The notes: generated by a model from the letters alone, not told the origin. A stretch of DNA of 64,000 nt from Bos javanicus (GCF_032452875.1 NC_083879.1:85879572-85943571); one strand, 5' to 3'; counted from the stretch's first letter, positions 42,142 to 53,245 are shown. Program-made: numbers and translations.

Positions 42142-42479
42142 TGGATTGCAAGTAGATTCAGCCAGTCCATCCTAAAGGAGATCAGTCCTGAGTGTTCATT
42201 GGAAGGACTGATGTTGAAGCTGAAGCTCCAATACTTTGGCCACCTGAGGCAAAGAGCTGACTCATTTGAAAAGACCCTGATGCTGGGCAAGATTGAAGGC
42301 AGGAGGAGAAGGGAACGACAGAGGATGAGATGGTTGGATGGCATCACTGACTCAATGGGCATGAGTTTGAGTAAACTCCAGGAGTTGGTGATGGACAGGG
42401 AGGCCTGGAGTGCTGTGGTTCACGGGGTCCCAAAGAGCCAGACAGGACTGAGCGGCTGAACTGAACTGAACTGAACTGC
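42142..42479 (+). mobile_element. BovB 3'-tail fragment
   Basis: The sense-strand BovB 3' end runs from GGATTGCAAGTAGATTCAGC through CTGAAGCTCCAATACTTTGG, AGGATGAGATGGTTGGATGG and GGAGTTGGTGATGGACAGGG to the terminal CTGAA repeat. It ends about 190 bases upstream of the twin CREs of TEX29. Confidence 0.94.
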
Positions 42480-42668
42480 GTGCCGTCCAGAGGCACGCCG
42501 GGTCCTCCAGGGCTCTCAGCTTCACCAGGCCTGCCTCGCCCCAGGGCCTCGGGGCCTCAGCCTTGCGGGACCGGGTTCTGCAGAGGAGACTGGCTGGGCA
42601 GCGGGACGGGCGTCGTGCAGGCAGGGGCTCGGGGCGGGGTCCGCAGGCCGCTTCCCCCCGCTCGGCCT

Positions 42669-42701
42669 CTGTGTGACGTCACGGGGCCTGTGTGACGTCA
42701 C
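42669..42701 (+). promoter_or_regulatory. TEX29: Two perfect tandem CREs upstream of TEX29
   Basis: Two copies of the full palindromic cAMP response element TGACGTCA sit at 42674-42681 and 42693-42700, about 260-280 bases upstream of the TEX29 ATG. Each is inside an exact 14-bp repeat (CTGTGTGACGTCAC, starts 42669 and 42688), so the pair has a 19-bp period. The surrounding 42500-42920 is CpG-dense with no obvious TATA box. Full CREs near the start site are typical of CREM-tau-driven spermatid genes, which fits a testis-expressed gene. Binding here is inferred. Confidence 0.75.
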
Positions 42702-42957
42702 AGCCGGCAGGCGGGCCTGCCCTGGCCGGTGCCGAGGTGGGTGGGGCGCTGGGCAGTCCTTTGCTTGGTCCCAGCGCTGCTGTGCACGTGGAGCGTGTCG
42801 TGAGGCGCGTGGCCGGGGCTCGGCCAGGACATGCCTGCCAGGTGGGCCCGGGCCCCCGCTGGCCGCCCCCGTCCCGTGCCGGCCAGGCCGGGGCCCCGCA
42901 CTGACCAGCTCTCTCCCCAGGTTCCCGTGACCCCTCGGCCCTCCTTCAGCTGCTACG

Positions 42958-43015
42958 ATGAGATATGCGCCCGAGTTCAAGAAGTCCCCCTCGCACCTCC
43001 TGAAGAAATTTGCAG
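42958..43015 (+). CDS. TEX29: TEX29 coding exon 1
   Basis: This 58-nt coding part encodes MRYAPEFKKSPSHLLKKFA plus one base, ending at a GTGACT donor. A CTCTCCCCAG at 42911-42920 could be an acceptor for an upstream non-coding exon, so the 5'UTR structure is uncertain. Confidence 0.93.
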
Positions 43016-46000
43016 GTGACTAGCTAGCCTGCAGGGGCGGCGGCCGGCCCGGCCCGGGGTGGGCGGGGACTGTGCATCCCCGACAACGGGGGACACGCGG
43101 ACAGCGAGGGGCCCTGAGGGCCGGGCCTTTCCAACCACGCCCACACCTCTCCCTTCTCCATCGAGTGACCCGTCCAGGGGCCCCTCGGAGGACTCGCCGC
43201 AGCGTGCCCAGGGACCCGGGGGCCGGCCTCCACACTGGGAGGGCGGGGCGCTCCTGAGCTGGAGGGCAGGGCCGCGGGCCGAGGTGGGGTCAGAGAGGGT
43301 CCCAAGGCTGGACTGAAGTGACTTAGCAGCAGCAGCAGCAAGGCAGGAAGGCCAGGTCAGAGCTGTTGGCGTCCCCAAACCCTCGCTTCACTGCCGTGGA
43401 GACTGGACATAAAGGAGACCCCCTAAGATGGCTTACATCTGGTTTCCCAGGGATGTCCCGAGTGGGCTTCCCCCCACAGGAGGCTCTCTGCCTGGGACGG
43501 GGTACCCTGATAACCTCCTTCACCTGGGCTGTCCAGGGAGCCCTCCTCCCCCATCTGTTTGGGGAGCCTGCCCCCCAACCTGGGTCTGTCTGGGGAGCCT
43601 GATCCCCCCATCTGTCTGGGGAGCCTGTCCCTGGGGATCCTTCCCCCACCAGGTCTGTCTGGGGAGCCTGTCCCCCACCTCTGTCTGGGGAACCCGCCCC
43701 CTCCAACCCCCTCCCTTCTATCTGGGGAGCCCCCGCCACCTGTCTGTCTGGGCAGCCCTGATGCAGGCCCGCAGGACGTGAGCGGCTCTCACACCCGAGG
43801 CACACGTCTGGTTCTGGACTCTTTCTAAGCCCAGGTTTCACCTCTGGGAACCAGGATGCAGGACTCCCGACTGCAGGAGCCAGACCGGAGGAGGGCGGGG
43901 AGGGGACCAGTGGGGCGGCCGTGGCCCTTGAGGGTCCTGCCCGTCCGTGCAGCTCACGCGGCCCCGGGCCCTGAGCTCTGTCCTTCTCAGAGGACTTCTG
44001 AATTCTGAAATGACCCACGGCATCATCGCTTTCACACACCCTGTGCTTACACCTGACTTGGGAACACTTCCTGCCCCAGCTCCCAGCGCCCATGGTGTCA
44101 GACCTTCATTCCTGGTCTCTCTGTGGAGCTCGGAGCCTGGCGAGCTCTTGCCGAGATGCGTTAGTTCTTAGTCACTGGAGGACCCCGCGTTATCCTGTGT
44201 AATTAACTTGACGCTAATTTGTTCAGAAATTGCATTCTTTCCAGATCGGACTCTCAGAGTGAGGTCTGTGTGACACGCAGCGAAGACCATAGCAAAACCC
44301 ACCGCGCGTCCCTGCCCTGCACTCCTCGGAGTCCGCGGGGGCTGCAGCCGCAGGGGATGCCCTCCTTATGTCTGCTTTGCAGTGTGCGACATCCCGCTGT
44401 ACGACATATGTGACTACAACGTCAGCAGGGATCGCTGCAAGGAGCTTGGCTGCTGCTTTTATAAAGGCATCTGCTACGAGAAGGCTGTGCCCAGTGAGTA
44501 TGCCCCCCCGGGCCTGGGACAGCAGAGCCCCCGCGGGCCTGGGGTGGCAGAGCCCTGCGGGCCTGGGACGGCCTGCCCGCCTCGCCCCGGTCCCCCTTGC
44601 TGGACGGGCCTCCTTCCACGTCCCCTGGCCACATCACCCTGCTTGGTGCCACCCAGAAAAGAGTGCTTGGAGGGGCTGGCTGGGGGCCTTCAGCCACGGG
44701 GAACATTCACTGCCTGGAGGGCTTACGCGCTACTGCAGGGGTTTCTTTGAGCTCCCTCCATCCTGGGGGCGTAGAAGGCTGAGCTGGAGCCCCTGGGTCC
44801 ACAGAAAGAGCTGGCTCGGGCCGGGGCCCCTTGCACGGTGCGCAGGGACACACCTGACCCAGTGGGGGTCGCGGCCGCAAGGGCCCAGGACGGGCCACCG
44901 TCAAGGGTCAGAATAAGACGTCAACCCGACACAGCTCTGCTCCCCATCCTGAGCCCGGGGACGGACCTGGGGGTCAGGGTGAGACTGGCAGGGATGCCCG
45001 GGAGGGTGGGGGCCTGAGCCGGGGAGTGGCCACACCCCCAGGCCAGGCAGTGTGGAGGGCACCCCGGGAAGCAGGACTCGGGGGGTGGCCTGAAGCAGGT
45101 GGGGAGTGGGGAGGAGGAGGTGAGCCACGAAGCCTGGACCCCAAGGGACGCTGCCACGGCGCTCTCTGGATTTTCTGCCTCTGCTCATCTGGATTAGTGT
45201 CTCTGAGCCCTCAAGCTCCACTTGGTGGTACATGCATTTTCCTGGCCCGTATGCCTCCCTTTTAGAAGGAGGGGTGAGGGCTTGAGGACTTTGGGGAAGG
45301 GCACACGGTCTCGGGAACAGGCAGTCTGCAGGAGGCCTCATCAGACGCAGGAAAGAGCCCCGGGCACTGGCTGCGGACCCTCAACAGCTCGGACGCTTTG
45401 GGAAATGTATCCCAGGCCCCTGCCCCCCGGGGGGCATGCTGTGCTCTGCGGCCCGCCAGGTCTCCTCTCTGGTCCCAGGGGGGCTCAGCCCCCCACCCCC
45501 AAGACCTGCCTTCTGGTTCCTGGAGCTGGGAAGCCACTGCCCCAGGGGGCAGGCAGTCCCACTTAAAACGTCACTCCAGCGCCTTCAAGAAAGTGATGTT
45601 CTAGGCAAAACAGTTCAAGAAGCTAAAGCATTGGCAAGATCTGGGTTCAGTCAAATGGGGAGCAGTGTCTTCCCGTGGGGTGAAGATTTGGTACTTAGGT
45701 CAAAAGAGGCATCAGTTTGGCTCAAAAAAGAGGCAGAAAAGAGGCTGTATATTTGGGACACTCCATTGGAAAAGCCCCTGATGCTGGGAAAGATTGAAGG
45801 CAGAAGGAGAAGGGGGCGACAGAGGCTGAGGTGGTTGGATGGCATCACCGACGTGATGGACACGAATGAGCTTGCGTGGGCTCCGGGAGCTGGTGATGGA
45901 CAGGGAGGCCTGGCGTGCTGCAGGCCGTGGGGTCGCACAGTTGGACACGACTGGGCTGGTGTCCCAGGATCTCTGAGGCCCTGTTAATTCGTCCTGACTC

Positions 46001-49000
46001 TGTTTCTCTCTGATCCTCAGACCGCACGCTCTTGGTGGACCTATCTTTGGCTTTGCCGACTGTTTTCTTTTGTGGCTGAAATCGACCAGTTTGCTCCTCT
46101 GGTGAGACTTTAGTTTCCAGGATTATACATTCAACCTCAGAATTTCTATTTGGTTCCTTTTTTAATTAAATAATTTCTCTCTTTTTGTTGGTGAGACATC
46201 ATTCTCATACTCTGTCCTTCAGATATGGCCGCCTTTAGTTCTCTGAGCCTGTTTAAAATAAAGTCTCTGCCCAGTAAGCCTAATATCTGGGCTTCCTGAG
46301 AGACCATTTCTATTGATGGCCTTTTTCATATCATGTACAATGGCCATATTTTCGTGTTACTTTGCATGTGTCATATCTTTTTTGTTGTTGTTGAAAACCA
46401 GACATTTAAATTATATAATGTGGTGACTCTGAAAACCAGGTTCCCCTGCCTCCTAAACCTCTCGCTGGGGCTGGGTCATTGTCTAACAGTACTTTTCTAA
46501 GTGGATTCTGTAGCGTCTGTTTTCTTTGAAGCTCACTGAAGACTCTCTTTGGTTAGCCTAGTGGTCAGCTAGTATCTGGACAGAATCCTCTGTAGATGCC
46601 CGGAAATAATCATCTCCCAGTCTCCGCCAAGGGCCCTGTGTGTGGGTCGGGACCCCGTGTCACCCAGGTGGTCCCCAGCTCTGCCTTAGTCTCCGCTTCC
46701 TGCTTGCACGGAACCTGAAGCTCAGCCAGCAGGGTGAGCCTGGGACCGCCTCTGCTCTCCTAGGGCTGCTCCCTGCCTTCCGAGGGCTGCATCACAGCTC
46801 TCCGAGTCTCCCTGGAGACGACCGCTCCCCAGGCTTTCCCGCGAAGCTTTCTGCTCAGCCTGTTGTTTGCCCCGAGCTGCTGTCAACCACGTCAGCCGCT
46901 GTGGTTTCGACAGTCGCCTCTGATTGCTTCCAGCCGACCGTAATTTGCTGCTTCTGGCATTTTCCATCCTTTTGTTGCCGTTTTGCGGTTTTGGTGGTTG
47001 GACACATCTCACTATGTGGAGAGCAGCCAGTCTGGCTCACTTTGTCTCCATCATGGAGTTTCTCTTCTTAGAGGATGTTGGTGTCCTAAGCCCATATGCG
47101 GCTTAGTTTTTCTGAGACGTGTACCGTGGGAAGCTCCTAAAAGCAGGAAACTTTAACACCCAAGGGTAGTGGGTTTGCTCTTCAATCTTCTATATATAAA
47201 GATGCAAAAGACATTAAATTCCCAGGTCAAGTCCCAGGACAGATCACTGCTGCTGTTCAGTCGCTCAGTCGTGTCTGACTCTGCGACCCCATGGCCTGCA
47301 GCACGCCAGGCTTCCCTGTCCTTCACCAACTCCTGGAGTTTGCTCAAACTCATGTCCACTGAGCGGGTGATGCCATCCTCTGTCGTCCCCTTCTCCTCCT
47401 GCCTTCAGTCTTTCCCAGCATCGGTTCGTCGTTTTGGCCCCTGTGTGCTCACATCCTAATGAAATGGAGCCCTAATAGCATGAAGCAATGACACGGATCA
47501 TTCAAGGAAGATCGCAGCCAGCGAGAGAACAGAAACTCAAGCTGATGCTTTTTCTTCTTTCATCTGTTCCGTCTCTGAGCATCTTCTCATCAGAATTTCG
47601 TGGTGGGAGCTGGCCACTTGTAAATGTTTGTATTTGAGACATAGTGTAAATTGGTACCATCACCTATCACTTATTTGAAAAATAAGCCTTATTCTTTTCA
47701 GCACCTAAATTACTAGTGTCTCTAAGGAACCTAGAAAAGAACACAAACCCAGGAATTTTCTGTCCTTGAAGAGGGCTCATTGTTCTACAAGTGGGTATGT
47801 CATTTTTTGCATGGAGGCGAGGACTGAGCCTCTTTCCATCCTTTTGGTTATAACACACGAGTCGTGTGGGCTGGGCCTTTCTTCCGACTTCCCTCGAGTT
47901 TGCGAGCGTGGCCCGTCTGTGGGCAGAGCCTGGGCAGCGAGCCCTGCACTGGGCTCTCACCGTGCCCTCGGTACTTTTCGTTTCTTTGACATTTTCTCGT
48001 TTAAGAGGCACGTGAACCTTTGTGCTGTAAGTTGTAGTGTTCCGTGACAGGGTATTATGAGCTCTTTGTGCTCATAATTCCATGTTATGAAAACCTTTCA
48101 CCAACTTCTTAAATTGGCTGGTTTGAAGTGCACTTCGTGTTATGGCATAATCTGTATTATTAAGAACGTGAACTTGGGGAATTAGCATTAGATCTTTGAG
48201 AAAGAAATGGGGACTCAAGGAGAATGACTTGCTTTCAGTCTTCAGCTTGAGTTTCGGGTACACCATTTAACCTGTCATTTTTTTTTCCTCTAAGTATGTG
48301 ACTTCAGTTTCTTTGTGGGACTTGCTGAGACAATTTCAAAACTTTTGTTTAACTATCTGGGGGAGGCTTTGCCAAGATATTTTTTCAATTGCTGCTGTTT
48401 CTGAGTGATCAATCATAATATGTGTTATATGATAAATCGCACATATTGCTTGCCACTGATGGATGCTGGCTGGAGATTGTGCAGAGAGAATCATTGAGAT
48501 TCAGTCTCTGCCTTCAAGAGCTCGACCTCAAGAAAGAAAAGTACTTGCACCAAGATACCGAAGATACAACCGACAGTTGAAAACTAAAACTTTTAACCAA
48601 CTAAATCCGCGTGTCTCTCTAACAGGGATCCACTTACATTTAGATTCTGAATCCCTTTCATAAACCAGGACACAAATAGATTCTGAATTTCTTTCATGAA
48701 ACGGGACACAAATCACACTAAGGAACAGCTGCTTCTGGGAATGCAAGAACGTGTGGGCTGCTGTCTTCTCCCTGGGTGGTGGTTTAGTTGCTCAGTCATG
48801 TCCAGCTCTTTTGTGACCCCGTGGACTGTAGCCCACCAGGCTCCTCTGTCCATGGGATTCTCCAGGCAAGAACACTGGAGTGTGTGTCGCCATTTCCTCC
48901 TCCAGGGGCTCTTTCTGACACAGGGACTGCAGGCGGATTCTTTACCATCTGAGCCCCAGGGGCTTCCTCTTCTTCGCTTGGAAGCTCCTGTCTCCTGCAC

Positions 49001-52000
49001 TGCAGGCGGATTCTTTACCATCTGAGCCCCAGGGGCTTCCTCTTCTTCGCTTGGAAGCTCCTAATTCACTCTTAGGCTTGGTTTCAGTTCCGTTCATTCG
49101 ACACCGTTTAAAGCGCGTTGACTGCACGGAGGTCTAGGAACTGCCCCGTATTATCTATCACCAGGTGATGAATTACCAAGCTTAATGGCTTTAAGCAGCA
49201 ATTCAGAGGCTTGGCTGGGTGGTTTGGGCTTAGGTGGCTCACGAGACCGCATTTAAGATTTCGGGAGGGGGTGGTTGTCTGAGGCCAGCCCGGGGCTGGA
49301 CGAGCTGCTTTGAGGCTCTCAGTCTGCTGCGGGGCAGCACTGGGTGTGCACAGAAGCCTGCTCCACGCCACAGGTCAGCTCGCAGCTGTGAGATGCTGTG
49401 AGATGCTCTTCCCTGAGGCCAGCGGCCGGACCATGAGCTGGGCTGCAGCCGCAGTGACCCTGACCTTGGAGGTCGCGTCCCCCTGCAGTGCCCAGTTCAG
49501 AGGTCACCACGGGAGTGTCTACACCACTGCGTTCATACTGGGGGTAAGAAACATGAGGCAGGTTATCATAGTCCTGGAGGCGAGGAGGTGAGCCCAGGGG
49601 AACGCCTTTCCACAGCCAAGGCATTGGGGACAGAAAAAAGCCAACTGCCAGGAGGCGCCTCCAGCAAGAAGCTCCCAGCCGGTCATGGTCCTGGGGCGGC
49701 GGCTGCCCCCAAGCACCCCCACGCCCTCTGCCTGTGAACTTGCTCGTGAGAGCCTGCCGCATACTCAGCCCCTGCTCACCGCGCTGGGTGGCGTCGCCCC
49801 TTTCCATTTCCTGACTCGAGCCTCACATCTGGGACCCCGCGGCCCCAGGGAACCACCAGCGAGGATGCTGTCTGATGCTGCTGTTACTGGGTCAGGGGCA
49901 GACGGCTCAGAGGAAGGAGGAAGCGAGGGACTGAAGAGGTCACGTCACACGTTGGGTCGGCATTCGCCAGCCGGCTGCTCCCTTGCTTGGAGAAAGGGTA
50001 AAGGGTCGGCGAGGAGGCCAGCTGAGCATGCTGATGGCCCAGCCAGGGTCAGGGCTCAAGCTCCTTGCATAGGGCACTGTGCAGGCCCACCTGCCTGCCT
50101 CGCTCCTTAAAATCCTGGCCTGAGCCTCACAAGAACGCGGGGACAGAACCAGGGGGAGATGGTCCAAGTGCCTCCACGCGGAGCTCCTAGGCCCCAGGGA
50201 CGTGGGTCCTGCCCTTCAGTCGTCCGAGTCCCGAGCTGGCTGGCGGAAGGAGGCCCAGCATCAGTCCGTAGGGAAGGCTGGCCCCCTGGACCCGCCTGTG
50301 AGCCTGGGCACTGAGAGGGCCCCCAAGGTGGAGGACCACCCCCCGCCCCGGAAGGCCTGGGGGTCGCCCAACTCCTCCCTCCCTCTCCTTCCCAGGAGTG
50401 GACAAGGGCTGAGAGTTCACACCCATAAGGGGTGCTCCTGCACAGGGACACTCGGGGGGCATGGTTGTCCTGAGTCACCTTGAGAAGCACAGGGCCTTCC
50501 TTTGGGGGCTAGTCTGGAGAAGGTGGGAGCCACTGGGGGCAGTGGCCACCCCTCATGGATAAAGGAGTCAGACTGAAATTTGCAGTCAGACCTGTGCAAT
50601 TTGTCACCTGAAAGCGCCTCCTAATGTCTTGGTACAACTGACCTGTGTACTGAGGGACCATTTCCAGGAAGGCCAGGACAGAGGGAGGCCAGGGCAGGGG
50701 GCAGCCCAGGTCCCAGGAGGCTGGGTGCTGCTGATTCTGGAGGACAGATGGACAGAATGTTTGGACAGACATCCAGACAGATGGACGGCCCACCCCATCA
50801 CTGTCCTCAGGGGACGGTTCTAGGGGGCCCTCACGAGGGCCAGCTCGGGTCCTTGGATGCGTTTCCGGGGGAGGAAGGGGCAGAGGCTAAGCCGGGCTGG
50901 GGGCGTGGCCGGCGGCGGGCGGGGGGCGTGGCCGCCGCTGGGAAGCAGGCGGCTTTGGGGAGACGCTGGCCCGCAGTGACGCCCAGGAACTGTTTTCCAG
51001 CTTACGTGCAGGTGTTTTCCGCCCTGATCGTGATCATCGCTGGGGCTTTTGTCATCACCATCATTTACAGGTCAGCGCTTTCCTTCTCTGAACCTCACCT
51101 GCGGGCCCGAGGGGACAGGAACAGGGTGCTGTGTGGGCGGGCGGCTCCCAGACTTGCTGCGGTGTGGGCGACGAGGAGGGCCGTCTTTGGGCATGAGCCG
51201 GCCAGGGTGCGCGCTTTCCTGCCCAGCACCCTCAGGGCTGATGCCAGCGGCACTGAAGGACGCTGGTGCCAGCCTGGCTCCTCGCATCTCAGCCTCACGG
51301 CCAGTGAGCGCGGTCTGCAGGCCGCCAGGCCCCACCCTCGGCCTGCGCGGTTGCGCGGCAGGCTTGTGCTCAGGCATGCGTCGGGGGTGCGTGTTAGTGG
51401 TCAGGACCCGCCCTCCAGGCCCCGCAGCTGCCACAGGTCCTCAGGCAGGGCCGGACTGCAGCCTGCACTCGGGCCCCCGGCCCCTGTCCCGTGAATGGAA
51501 GCCGGTGAGGCTGGTTGAACCACTCCAGACGACGGCGAGGAAAAAGCATGTTCCTCCTCCAAGTGGAGCCGGGTGGCACCTCTGTGGCCCGGCCTGGCCG
51601 TGACCGTGGCCCACGCACACCCGGCCCGCTCCCTGTGTGTCTGTGGGAGCTTGGGTGCCACGCGCCCGGTGAGTCTGGAGCTTGTGTGAAACAAAGCTGA
51701 GGCGACAGAGCATTTCTCCGTCAAACCCGCGGGCAGGGTCGTGAACGCTGTGATGCTGCGGGTGTGTCCCGATGGAAGGCCGGGCGGCCCCTCGGGGTCC
51801 CCATCCTTTTCTCTCTGCCCATCAGAGTCATCCAGGAGAGCCGGAGAGAAAAGGAAGTCCCCACGGAGGCGCCTGTGTCGGCCAAGTCCAGCGTCCAGGT
51901 GGAGACGCAGCCCCCCAGCAGCGCGGGGGCGGGCTCGAAGGCCCCGAGCGTGGAGAGGCCGCAGTCCAAGGAGAGCGGCCCGGAGGACGGTAAGGCGGCG

Positions 52001-52777
52001 GGCCAGCCGGCTTCACTTCTGGCGAGAGCGCCTCTGCTAGAGACCCTCGGCCTCCACCCCGGCCCCGCGTGTGCTGCTCGCCTGCTAGCCTGAACAGGAG
52101 CACGATCTGTCTTCTCCGACCCGGAGGGTGGGCTTGTGAGGTGGGCTCCGCCCGTGGCATGGCTTCCGTCCACAGCGTCCTCCCTTTCCTGCCCCCGGGC
52201 CTGGCAGGCAGGGGGCGCAGGGCGGTGGGCTGACCTCTCTCAGGAGCTGGCTGGAAGCCGGCAGTCTCAGAGCACCGCCGCCTGGGACACGTCCTGCCCG
52301 TGCTGGTTCCCAGGAAGCCCCTTGCCCTCGCAGGCAGGCAGCTTTGGCCGGAGCCCCTGGCAGGTTCCAGGAGACGTGGCCGCGGTGACCAGCTGTCCTG
52401 GGCCGTGGTCGGTGGGAGTCAGCCTCGGGCTCTCACTGTCCCAAGGGGCAGCGAGCAGGCTGCCTGGCTGTCCTCTGGGACCTGGCTGCAGCCCTGGGGG
52501 GCCTGCAGGCTTGGTGCTCACTTCCCATGGGGGTGCTCTTCGGGGGCTGCAGAGGCTCTGGCCCCAGGACTCAGCGGAGAGACCCCAGTGGGGGAGGCAG
52601 AGACCCAGCTGCCAAGCGCGCTTCTGAGTGAATCGCATCCCTGCAGCTGCATCCACAGGCCCTGGAGGGTCTCCCCCTTGGGTGGCCGAGAGTCCCACTC
52701 AAAACCCACTTCTCTCTGTTTTATCTTTAAATCCAGCGAGTCTCATAGTAACAGAGGAGGAGGAAACAGAGGACTGA
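42958..52777 (+). CDS. TEX29: TEX29, testis-expressed protein 29, complete and spliced (147 aa)
   Basis: This is a small single-pass membrane protein of unknown biochemical role, known as testis-expressed. Joining 42958-43015, 44383-44493, 51001-51070, 51826-51989 and 52737-52777 gives a continuous frame of 147 codons; I recall about 151 for the human protein. In order it has an N-terminus MRYAPEFKKSPSHLLKKFA without a signal peptide, a six-cysteine module at residues 21-50 (C-x7-C-x8-C-x4-CC-x5-C, trefoil-like), a transmembrane helix at about 61-79 (VFSALIVIIAGAFVITIIY), a polar Ser/Glu-rich tail and an acidic end EEEETED. The ATG has A at -3. The upstream neighbour is ARHGEF7 on the same strand, 6.2 kb away. 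Identity by recalled sequence is secure; function is not known from this window. Confidence 0.95.
43295..43343 (+). mobile_element. Bov-tA 3'-tail remnant with AGC run
   Basis: GGACTGAAGTGACTTAGCAG followed by four to five AGC units is the typical terminal sequence of Bov-tA. The body is missing. Confidence 0.6.
43540..43757 (+). repeat. Minisatellite in TEX29 intron 1
   Basis: Seven to eight irregular units each contain TCTGTCTGGGGAGCCTG followed by a C-rich spacer (CCCCCACC and variants), with a period of roughly 25-40 bases. Confidence 0.85.
44383..44493 (+). CDS. TEX29: TEX29 coding exon 2: cysteine-rich module
   Basis: The 111-nt exon lies between a TTTGCAG acceptor and a GTGAGT donor. 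It encodes VCDIPLYDICDYNVSRDRCK, then ELGCCFYKGICYEKAVP. All six cysteines of the protein are in this one exon, so the module is exon-delimited. The C-x4-CC-F pattern resembles the trefoil (P-type) core. Confidence 0.95.
45756..45962 (+). mobile_element. BovB 3'-tail fragment
   Basis: The sense fragment shows CCATTGGAAAAGCCCCTGAT, AAAGATTGAAGGCAGAAGGA, GAGGTGGTTGGATGGCATCA and GGTGATGGACAGGGAGGCCT, ending GTTGGACACGACTGGGC. It is truncated at both ends relative to other copies. Confidence 0.9.
46060..46560. mobile_element. Probable old LINE (L1-like) fragment
   Basis: This AT-rich block sits in a GC-rich intron and has words seen in old L1 3' regions (GAAAACCAGACATTTAAATT, ATAATGTGGTGACTCTGAAA). 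The assignment is by eye and uncertain. Confidence 0.35.
47251..47428 (-). mobile_element. BovB 3'-tail fragment
   Basis: The minus-oriented tail shows TGCTGTTCAGTCGCTCAGTC, CATGGCCTGCAGCACGCCAG and TCGTCCCCTTCTCCTCCTGC. It has an internal deletion of the usual CATCCAACCATCTCATCCTC segment. Confidence 0.9.
48642..48713 (+). repeat. 36-bp tandem duplication
   Basis: There are two adjacent copies, AGATTCTGAATCCCTTTCAT at 48642 and AGATTCTGAATTTCTTTCAT at 48678, both ending GGACACAAAT. A few substitutions separate them. Confidence 0.88.
48777..49062 (-). mobile_element. Bov-tA SINE with internal 73-bp duplication
   Basis: The minus-oriented SINE shows GTTGCTCAGTCATGTCCAGC, GTGGACTGTAGCCCACCAGG and CATGGGATTCTCCAGGCAAG. 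Its tRNA-proximal end plus flank is duplicated: 48926-48989 and 48999-49062 are identical 64-mers at a 73-bp period. Confidence 0.9.
51001..51070 (+). CDS. TEX29: TEX29 coding exon 3: transmembrane helix
   Basis: The 70-nt exon lies between a TTTTCCAG acceptor and a GTCAGC donor. It encodes YVQVFSALIVIIAGAFVITI, then IY. This is one uninterrupted hydrophobic helix followed by Arg at the next junction, which suggests a cytoplasmic C-terminal side. Confidence 0.95.
51071..52736 (+). other. TEX29 introns 3 and 4
   Basis: Introns 51071-51825 and 51990-52736 are GC-rich unique sequence flanking the 164-nt exon 4. No repeats are recognised. Confidence 0.65.
51826..51989 (+). CDS. TEX29: TEX29 coding exon 4: polar tail
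   Basis: The 164-nt exon begins after a CATCAG acceptor and ends at GTAAGG. It encodes VIQESRREKEVPTEAPVSAK, then a Ser/Pro/Glu-rich disordered stretch ending KESGPED. I recall this tail as the least conserved part of the protein between species. Confidence 0.92.
52737..52777 (+). CDS. TEX29: TEX29 coding exon 5: acidic C-terminus
   Basis: The last 41 coding bases follow an ATCCAG acceptor and encode SLIVTEEEETED and TGA at 52775. The short exon keeps the frame set by exon 4 (phase 1). Confidence 0.92.
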
Positions 52778-52905
52778 GGCGCGAGACAGAGGCTGAGTGA
52801 TGACGGGAGGAAAACTCTGACCGCGGTGGGGCGGCCGGGGAACGGCCGAAATATTTTGTAGAGTGACCACCGGTGAGAGAAAATAAAGGTATTTTGAAAT
52901 GCTTG
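52778..52905 (+). terminator. TEX29: TEX29 short 3'UTR with AATAAA at 52882
   Basis: A compact 3'UTR of about 130 bases is followed by AATAAA at 52882-52887 in GAAAATAAAGGTATTTTG. A GT-rich stretch (TGTGCTCTGTGTTGGG) begins about 15 bases downstream. Confidence 0.85.
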
Positions 52906-53245
52906 TGCTCTGTGTTGGGTCCCCAAAGCTTGTTTTTCTGCCTCAGGAGGGAGCAACCCCTGAGCTGAGACCGGGCCCCAGGAGCTTGCGTTCTCAACGC
53001 TCAGCTTGTTCCAACCTGGGCCAGGCAGCCCACGGTGCCAGCTCACCCCCACCCAGGGTGGGCTGCCGGCTCAAGACGGGTGGTCACTCAGACCCACAGG
53101 GAAGTCAGGCCTGGCCCATTTTACATGTCAGATTGACGGGCCGCTGGGTGTCAGGGACACGGTCATATGTTATTCTGGATATTTCTGGATGAGGTTTCTG
53201 GGTGGGGAAGGTGGACTGAGGGGACCACAGCCCCTCCCTAGTGAG

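Larger units (their letters stand above)
36746..42640. other. Intergenic region ARHGEF7-TEX29
   Basis: This is 5.9 kb of GC-rich intergenic DNA with T runs at 38171 and 38231, a Bov-tA SINE, a CHR-like SINE, a drifted L1 tail and a BovB tail. Long stop-free frames are frequent because of high GC, but none shows a domain or splice pattern I recognise. Confidence 0.6.
43016..44382 (+). other. TEX29 intron 1
   Basis: This 1.4 kb intron contains a Bov-tA tail remnant with an AGC run (about 43295-43343) and a minisatellite (43540-43757). The remainder is unique. Confidence 0.65.
44494..51000 (+). other. TEX29 intron 2 (6.5 kb)
   Basis: This intron holds three short GC-rich tandem units (about 44508-44575), two BovB tails (45756-45962, 47251-47428), an L1-like stretch (about 46060-46560), a 36-bp duplication (48642-48713) and a Bov-tA with an internal duplication (48777-49062). 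The last 1.9 kb is GC-rich without a recognised repeat. Confidence 0.6.

Noticed and set aside
46640..47071. A 143-codon + frame in TEX29 intron 2
   Set aside because: No recognisable domain, no compatible splice signals, and adjacent to old LINE-like sequence.
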